A stretch of DNA of 10,848 bases from Nitrospira sp. UBA2083 (GTDB taxonomy: Bacteria > Nitrospirota > Nitrospiria > Nitrospirales > Nitrospiraceae): the NCBI GenBank assembly GCA_002331625.1, contig DCZN01000113.1, positions 454-11,301 on the forward strand, written 5' to 3'. Made by a program: the position numbers and the translations under genes. Each line of letters opens with the position of its first letter. Positions within the stretch are counted from its first letter, which is position 1. Shown here piece after piece: positions 6,901-10,848 of the stretch. The notes beneath the pieces were generated by a model, which saw only the letters and a list, made by a program, of their open reading frames with translations, was not told the origin of the DNA and searched no databases.

Positions 6901-8172
6901 ATGAAGGCGATTCTTTCGTGCATCTTCAGTGCGGTGCTGTTCGGCACGGCGTCGCTCAGTGCAGCGGGCGAGAGAGAGAATAGGACTCACAAACACCATT
7001 TCCCTGCGACAGGCGAGATTGATGTCATGACGCAGAACCAGTATCTCGGTGCAGATCTGGGGCCGGTGCTGGCAGCGGCGATTTCAGACCCATCCAATAT
7101 GAACGCTGCCGTTGTGGACTCGCTGAGCAAGATCGCTGAGAGCAGGCCAACCGAGAGGGTCCGCACACTCGCCGAGCAGATTGCCCAGCGCAATCCGGAT
7201 GTCGTCGGGCTGCAGGAGGCGTACAAGTTCGAATGCGTGCCAGATACAGAGCATGGTTTTCCGCCTGTGATGGGCAAGGGCTGCGACGATCTCGCGATCA
7301 AGGCTGCCTTTACCGATCACCTGAAAGATACGGTAGAGGCGTTAGAGGAGTTAGGGAGTAAGTACGTTGTCGCAGGGAGGGTGACCAACCTCAAGGTCGA
7401 TGAAATCCCGTTCACGGTCAATAACTACTCTGCCTTACTTTCGATCGCGGACCGCGATGTGATCCTGGTTCGCGCGGATCTGTCCGCCGAGTGGGTTAAC
7501 TTCGCCCGGGTCGGCCTCTGTCCGAAGCCTTCTGATCAGGGCTGTAATTATCAGGCCGCGCCGCCACCGCTGGAGGTCGAGATACCGGACCGTGACCCGG
7601 AGAAGCCTCCGATTAAAATTACAATCGCATTGGTGCGCGGCTTCCTCGCGGTGGATGTGACAATCAAGGGTCGGGTCTACCGCGTGTTCAATACCCATCT
7701 GGAGCAGCGGTTACTCGCGGAGGGTCTGACCGACACGCGCCTCTTCCAAGTCAGACAGGCATCTGAGCTCGTGGATATTGCCTTGGGGACGTGGGATGGA
7801 TCGAAGAAGATGATCATCGTCGGGGATATCAACTCCGATCCAAGAGACCGGTTCCTGGTGCCGCCTCCGCCTCCGTCGCCGCATCTGACGCCGTACGAGA
7901 TGTTCACATTCAACAACCTTTTTCGGGACACCTGGACTCTGCGATATCACCACAGACCAGGCCTGACTTGCTGTCAGACTGAGGATCTCGGAAACCACCG
8001 GAGCGAGTTGTATGAGCGCATCGACATGATCTTCTCGCACACACCACCGTTGCGCGTGCTGGACATGGAGCTCATCGGTGAGAAGAAGCGCGATAAGACG
8101 GATCCGCCGCCTAAGGGCGGGCTATGGCCGTCAGACCACGCTGCATTGGCCGCCACGCTGCAGTTCAAGTAA
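6901..8172 (+). CDS. Exported endonuclease/exonuclease/phosphatase-family protein
   Basis: A 423-residue metal-dependent phosphohydrolase of the EEP (DNase I-like) fold. Motifs in order: MTQNQYLGADL (43-53, metal-binding Asn), VGLQEAY (102-108, catalytic Glu106), FNTHLEQR (263-270), IVGDINSDPRD (306-316, Asp309/Asn311), RIDMIF (373-378) and the terminal SDHAA (411-415, catalytic Asp412/His413). All core residues are present. Residues 1-22 form a Sec signal peptide (basic start, hydrophobic core, small residues SLSAA), so it acts outside the cytoplasm; the substrate could be nucleic acid, a phospholipid or a sugar phosphate. The mature part has six cysteines (111, 128, 207, 215, 357, 358) that could form disulfides, and a proline run at 321-325. 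ATG 6901 has GGAGGA at 6891-6896; the in-frame extension to 6682 is rejected because the signal peptide starts here. Confidence 0.9.
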   Translation: MKAILSCIFSAVLFGTASLSAAGERENRTHKHHFPATGEIDVMTQNQYLGADLGPVLAAAISDPSNMNAAVVDSLSKIAESRPTERVRTLAEQIAQRNPDVVGLQEAYKFECVPDTEHGFPPVMGKGCDDLAIKAAFTDHLKDTVEALEELGSKYVVAGRVTNLKVDEIPFTVNNYSALLSIADRDVILVRADLSAEWVNFARVGLCPKPSDQGCNYQAAPPPLEVEIPDRDPEKPPIKITIALVRGFLAVDVTIKGRVYRVFNTHLEQRLLAEGLTDTRLFQVRQASELVDIALGTWDGSKKMIIVGDINSDPRDRFLVPPPPPSPHLTPYEMFTFNNLFRDTWTLRYHHRPGLTCCQTEDLGNHRSELYERIDMIFSHTPPLRVLDMELIGEKKRDKTDPPPKGGLWPSDHAALAATLQFK

Positions 8173-8233
8173 CTGGAGAACTCACAGGTCTTGATCTTCA
8201 GGGACTGGCGAGAGGTGGCAGAGAGCCCGTTCA

Positions 8234-8248
8234 AGAGGCCTCGCCTCT
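8234..8248. terminator. Small GC-rich hairpin downstream of EEP gene
   Basis: AGAGGC-CTC-GCCTCT forms a 6-bp stem with a 3-base loop, 62 bases after the EEP stop. No T-run follows, so termination is only a possibility based on location. Confidence 0.25.
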
Positions 8249-8632
8249 AAATGGTGTCGTGCATCCAGTCCGGAGACATTCAGGCAAGGACTAAGCACGA
8301 AGCATGATCGATGAAGCGGGTGACGGACGAGGGGGTGAGCGACGACCAGCGGCGAGTGTGAGGGCACTCTTCGGTATAACCGGTTCGTTGCTCGACGATG
8401 TCACTCACAGCTCCAGGATCCATTATTTTTCTGAGCATGGGCTATGAACAGGTTTTAAGTCGTCATGGATCGCAGAAGAAGTTGATCATCTAAGGATATT
8501 AGCTCGTTCGGCCATTACCAATGAACGGCTCGACGCGTGGGTCGTCAGGCCATACGCTGATGTCTCCCGTCGATGATACGAGCGGTTGCTTGGCGGAGAA
8601 CGCAGGGGGTATGTGGCAAAAGAAGCCGTTGA

Positions 8633-8665
8633 GCTTCAGCCGAGCATAAGACCGGAGGCTGAAGC
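8633..8665. repeat. 9-bp inverted repeat downstream of the redox fusion gene
   Basis: GCTTCAGCC (8633-8641) pairs perfectly with GGCTGAAGC (8657-8665) across a 15-base loop. On the minus strand it lies 48 bases beyond the stop of the CcdA-like gene, and TTCTTTT follows about 11 bases later, so a non-canonical terminator for that gene is possible. Confidence 0.35.
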
Positions 8666-8712
8666 ACGCGCTGTAATCTGCTCGCAACCTCGTTGTGTGT
8701 CCACAGTCTGAT

Positions 8713-9975
8713 CTACCATGCGAGCCATTCGGGTTTGGCGATCAGGATGACACCAAGTCCCAACATCACCATACCGCCCACCAGCTTGAGCCAGCGCCCT
8801 TCGTGCGCTTGAAGCCGTCGCTGACTCAAAGTGACGACGCCGATCGCCAGTACCATAACGTCATCGAGCATGTAGGCGAGATTGTAGAGAAGCAGATACC
8901 CATAGTAGGCCCAGCTGTCCAAGTGACGCATCGTGAGGATGCGCGTATACAACGCGGGGAGCCCGGCGGTACAGAGGAACTCAACGATCTGTACGAGGAC
9001 CGCGAGCGCCACCACTCCCGCCAGCGCAGCGGAAAGATTTTCCGCCTGCAGAATGCTGCGGATTCTTGCATACAAGCCCGGCTTGGCTGCCTCTGGTATT
9101 CCCAGCGAGATGCCCTGTCGAAAGGCCCAAAAGTCTTTGACGTTGATGGCTCCTGCCAAGATGGCAATGCCACCCAAGATTACTTCGGACACGCGCGAGA
9201 GGCCCACAAGCAGGAACATGTTGAGCCAGGCAGCCATGAAGGCAAAGTACGCCAGACCTTCGATCGTCACAAAGGTCCCGGCGATCACCAACATCTTGAA
9301 TCGGTCTTGCAAGCTCGCCAGCATCGCCAACACGAAAAGCAAGACCCACATGGAGCAGGGATTGAAACCGTCCACCAATCCCATCGCGAACGTGAACAGA
9401 GGAAGGCCCACCGCCTCCACGGTCAGACGTCCAAAGAACGGCACATCGATGCCTTCGGGTGGCGGGATCTGCGGCGCTGCACTCGGGGTGCGTGGTCCTG
9501 TTCCCTCAGGCGAACGCGTGGGTTCGGACACAGGCGGCGCTTGAGCCGGGAGGTCCAAGAGGGACCGAATGCGCGCGCCCGTTCGCCCAGCACTGTCATA
9601 GCCGATGATCAATTCTCCGCCAAGATAAAAGGCCGGCACTCCAATGACCTGAATCTTCTGTTGGTTCGCCAGTTCTGTGAGTCGAGCGGAAGCTTGGGGA
9701 TCTCCCCGGACATCATGCACGACGATGTTGAGCAAGGGTCGGTCGTGCTGAAGTGTGTCGAGAAAGACCTTCGCCGCCTCGCAGTGTGGGCAGCCCTTGC
9801 GGACGAACACTTCCAGGTCCACTGGTCTGTCTGCAAGGCTGGTTGTGGCCTTGACCATCGAGGCAACAAGCACGATGGTCGCCACGAGCACGATCAGAAG
9901 GAGAGCCTTCGAAGGTCGAAACTCGCGCTGCCCAAGTGGGGAATCGCAACTGTTGGTGAACAAGTTGGCAGACAT
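8713..9975 (-). CDS. Glutaredoxin/thioredoxin-like domain fused to CcdA-like thiol-redox membrane domain
   Basis: A 420-residue protein from ATG 9975. Residues 23-40 form an N-terminal membrane anchor. Residues 52-142 form a glutaredoxin/thioredoxin-like domain with the redox motif C62-P-H-C65 and a cis-proline-type segment GVPAFYLGG (112-120). A proline-rich linker (145-176) follows. Residues 182-415 form a six-helix-type membrane domain with paired cysteines in GFNPCSMW (Cys207) and EFLCTAGLP (Cys335), as in the CcdA/DsbD membrane family that passes electrons from cytoplasmic thioredoxin to the periplasm. Likely role: reducing disulfides in periplasmic proteins. The soluble domain precedes the membrane domain, unlike DsbD, where the thioredoxin domain is C-terminal. 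The start at 9975 has AAGAGG with 5-base spacing; an in-frame ATG at 10035 and a longer frame to 10182 are alternatives. Confidence 0.88.
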   Translation of the reverse strand: MSANLFTNSCDSPLGQREFRPSKALLLIVLVATIVLVASMVKATTSLADRPVDLEVFVRKGCPHCEAAKVFLDTLQHDRPLLNIVVHDVRGDPQASARLTELANQQKIQVIGVPAFYLGGELIIGYDSAGRTGARIRSLLDLPAQAPPVSEPTRSPEGTGPRTPSAAPQIPPPEGIDVPFFGRLTVEAVGLPLFTFAMGLVDGFNPCSMWVLLFVLAMLASLQDRFKMLVIAGTFVTIEGLAYFAFMAAWLNMFLLVGLSRVSEVILGGIAILAGAINVKDFWAFRQGISLGIPEAAKPGLYARIRSILQAENLSAALAGVVALAVLVQIVEFLCTAGLPALYTRILTMRHLDSWAYYGYLLLYNLAYMLDDVMVLAIGVVTLSQRRLQAHEGRWLKLVGGMVMLGLGVILIAKPEWLAW

Positions 9976-10223
9976 CGTCGCCTCTTGGCACAGTCCATAT
10001 GGGGCTACAGAAACACCATTCAACAGTTGCGCCATCGCGAGGCCTCGTTCTGAGGACTCGACTACGGCTGCCACAAGACACGGTACATCTTCCCAACGGA
10101 AAGCAGAGGTTGCCGAGTTAGCCTCGCCCCCTGTGCGAGACAATCCATCGGGACCTACCTTGTTGATACACCGCAAGGACAATCTCCACTTCGAGGAATC
10201 TTGGGACTCTGATTACAACGGTC

Positions 10224-10242
10224 TTGTCGCAAAACGCGACAA
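10224..10242. promoter_or_regulatory. Perfect palindromic enhancer-like site (UAS) for gene B
   Basis: TTGTCGCAAAACGCGACAA has exact 7-base inverted arms with a 5-base spacer. Its centre is about 134 bases upstream of the start point predicted from the sigma-54-like site at 10341-10356, the classic distance for an NtrC-family activator site. The same arms recur in slightly weaker form at 2331-2349. It lies between divergent genes and could in principle act on both. Confidence 0.6.
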
Positions 10243-10340
10243 AAGAGCCATGCAACGGTGATTACTCGTCTCCTTCAACTCTTTCATTCCTCAGCAGTCT
10301 TTTCTGTCCTACGTTAGAGGACGTTATGGTGTGCTCGACT

Positions 10341-10356
10341 CGGCATCGTACATGCA
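10341..10356 (+). promoter_or_regulatory. Weak sigma-54-like promoter for winged-helix gene B
   Basis: CGGCATCGTACATGCA keeps GGCA and TGCA and the 10-base spacing between GG (10342-10343) and GC (10354-10355), but departs from TGGCACG-N4-TTGCW at three or four positions. The predicted start point is about 10367, 34 bases before ATG 10401. By sequence alone it would be marginal; the palindrome upstream and the parallel with gene A raise the likelihood. Confidence 0.45.
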
Positions 10357-10400
10357 CTACACGCTCGTGGGCTGTCACAAGAGAGAGCCAAGGGGAAGCG

Positions 10401-10664
10401 ATGATTGCCACACAGAACGTATCTCCTGACATCAGGATTCATGAAATAGTGAATCAAATGATCGAATGTTCGATCGAAGATCTGTTCCATGCCTGTCCGG
10501 ATCTTTCGTGGAATCAAATTTTCGCCGCTGTGGATCGTCTGAGCCGAACGGGTAGTGTGGGATTACAACAGAAGGGGCGAGGGAACTATGTGGTTCAGGT
10601 GGGAACAACCAACCACGCGCGGGGCACCACTCTTTATGGAGCAGAAAGAACGAGTCGCGTTTAA
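10401..10664 (+). CDS. Small winged-helix-like protein B (87 aa), paralogue of 3715-3960
   Basis: Shares the core of protein A in the same register: CSIEDLFHAC (23-32), LSWNQIFAAVDRLSR (35-49), and a wing-like VGLQQKGRGNYVVQV (53-67), with 22 of 47 identical residues over 21-67. The first 20 residues and the C-terminal tail (from about 68) differ completely. Predicted fold: a compact winged helix, by inference. ATG 10401 has a purine-rich AGGGGAAG (10391-10398) just upstream and follows a sigma-54-like promoter plus palindromic enhancer. The frame extends upstream to 10224 but that part would overlap those control elements. The function is unknown; a small sigma-54-controlled regulator is the simplest reading. 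Confidence 0.78.
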   Translation: MIATQNVSPDIRIHEIVNQMIECSIEDLFHACPDLSWNQIFAAVDRLSRTGSVGLQQKGRGNYVVQVGTTNHARGTTLYGAERTSRV

Positions 10665-10848
10665 AGATCAACCTACGCAAGGCTCACAATACGATACCAA
10701 CGACTCGTGAATACGAAAGTGGTTAGAACACTCGCTGCCCTTGTATCGGGGTGTTTTTCCTCGGAACTTGGCTTGACGTATCCACTCACCGGAAGAGGGA
10801 TCTCTTCCTGTGGTTCTTGGCGGCGCTTCTCTATGGGGCAAGGATTTC
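10665..10848 (+). other. Tail region, possible start of a further gene
   Basis: Two plus-strand frames remain open to the right edge. One from GTG 10707 starts MNTKVVRTLAALVSGC, which could be a lipoprotein signal. The other, from GTG 10751, reads hydrophobic (LFLWFLAALLYGARI near the end) and could begin a membrane protein. Neither has a Shine-Dalgarno, and they overlap, so at most one is real. I cannot decide from this length. Confidence 0.25.

Larger units (their letters stand above)
8173..8712. other. Gene-poor stretch between EEP and the redox fusion gene
   Basis: About 540 bases between two converging genes. Open frames here are 61-86 codons, without recognisable sequence or good start signals. 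I see two small hairpins (8234-8248, 8633-8665) and no tRNA, IS ends or CRISPR. A GG-N10-GC match near 8283-8296 lacks the rest of the sigma-54 consensus and has no gene in front of it. Confidence 0.5.
9976..10400. other. Divergent region between the redox fusion gene and winged-helix gene B
   Basis: No convincing gene in about 425 bases. It contains the perfect palindrome at 10224-10242 and a sigma-54-like site at 10341-10356, both assigned to gene B. I looked for a sigma-54 site facing the redox gene on the minus strand and found none with the GG-N10-GC spacing. The 9976-10182 part is open in frame with the redox gene and could be an N-terminal extension, but has no signal-like content. Confidence 0.5.

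Noticed and set aside
8283..8296. GG-N10-GC spacing in the gene-poor stretch
   Set aside because: Poor match outside the invariant bases and no plus-strand gene downstream.
8695..10053. Long plus-strand open frame (452 codons) antisense to the redox fusion gene
   Set aside because: Polar, low-complexity translation rich in H, Q, R and E with no family resemblance. It mirrors the minus-strand gene, which has clear motifs and membrane helices.
1..10848. tRNA, rRNA, CRISPR array, insertion sequence or prophage
   Set aside because: No cloverleaf, conserved rRNA segment, regularly spaced repeats, transposase frame or terminal inverted repeats were seen. The intergenic repeats found are short and dissimilar.

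Overview
The window looks like a chromosomal segment from a Gram-negative-type bacterium with moderate-to-high GC. Two clear lipoprotein signals, one further probable one, an exported enzyme and a DsbD/CcdA-like thiol-redox membrane protein imply an inner membrane and a periplasm. The gene mix and style (acs, small repeated winged-helix-like proteins, sigma-54 control) would suit a Nitrospira-like nitrite oxidiser. That assignment is inference from general impression, and no marker gene in the window proves it.

Layout, left to right. (1) The 3' four-fifths or so of acetyl-CoA synthetase (acs), cut by the left edge. (2) A small unknown membrane protein at 1903. (3) Two consecutive lipoprotein genes: a 47-residue one, and a 221-residue one resembling DUF2459. 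(4) An 81-residue winged-helix-like protein at 3715. (5) On the minus strand, an operon of a lipoprotein-type protein-L-isoaspartate methyltransferase (pcm) followed 15 bases later by an APC-family amino acid permease. (6) A 650-base divergent control region, then an exported endonuclease/exonuclease/phosphatase-family (EEP) protein at 6901. (7) About 540 bases with no convincing gene. (8) On the minus strand, a fusion of a glutaredoxin/thioredoxin-like CPHC domain to a CcdA-like membrane domain. (9) A second 87-residue winged-helix-like protein at 10401, clearly paralogous to the one at 3715. (10) A short tail with only weak hints of a gene start.

The most interesting signal is regulatory. 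Five sites have the sigma-54 (RpoN) -24/-12 layout, GG-N10-GC. Three are close to the full TGGCAC-N5-TTGC consensus. Each lies in an intergenic region at a sensible distance upstream of a gene and points towards it: the lipoprotein pair, winged-helix protein A, the pcm-permease operon, the exported EEP protein, and winged-helix protein B (weakest). Two of them also have a palindrome of the form YTGTmGC-N5-GCGACAR about 134-164 bases upstream of the predicted start point, the usual enhancer position for an NtrC-type activator. I read this as a local sigma-54 regulon devoted mostly to the cell envelope (lipoproteins, protein repair, amino-acid uptake, an exported hydrolase) plus a pair of small paralogous DNA-binding-like proteins. 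No activator or rpoN gene is in the window. The regulon is an inference from sequence patterns and has not been tested.
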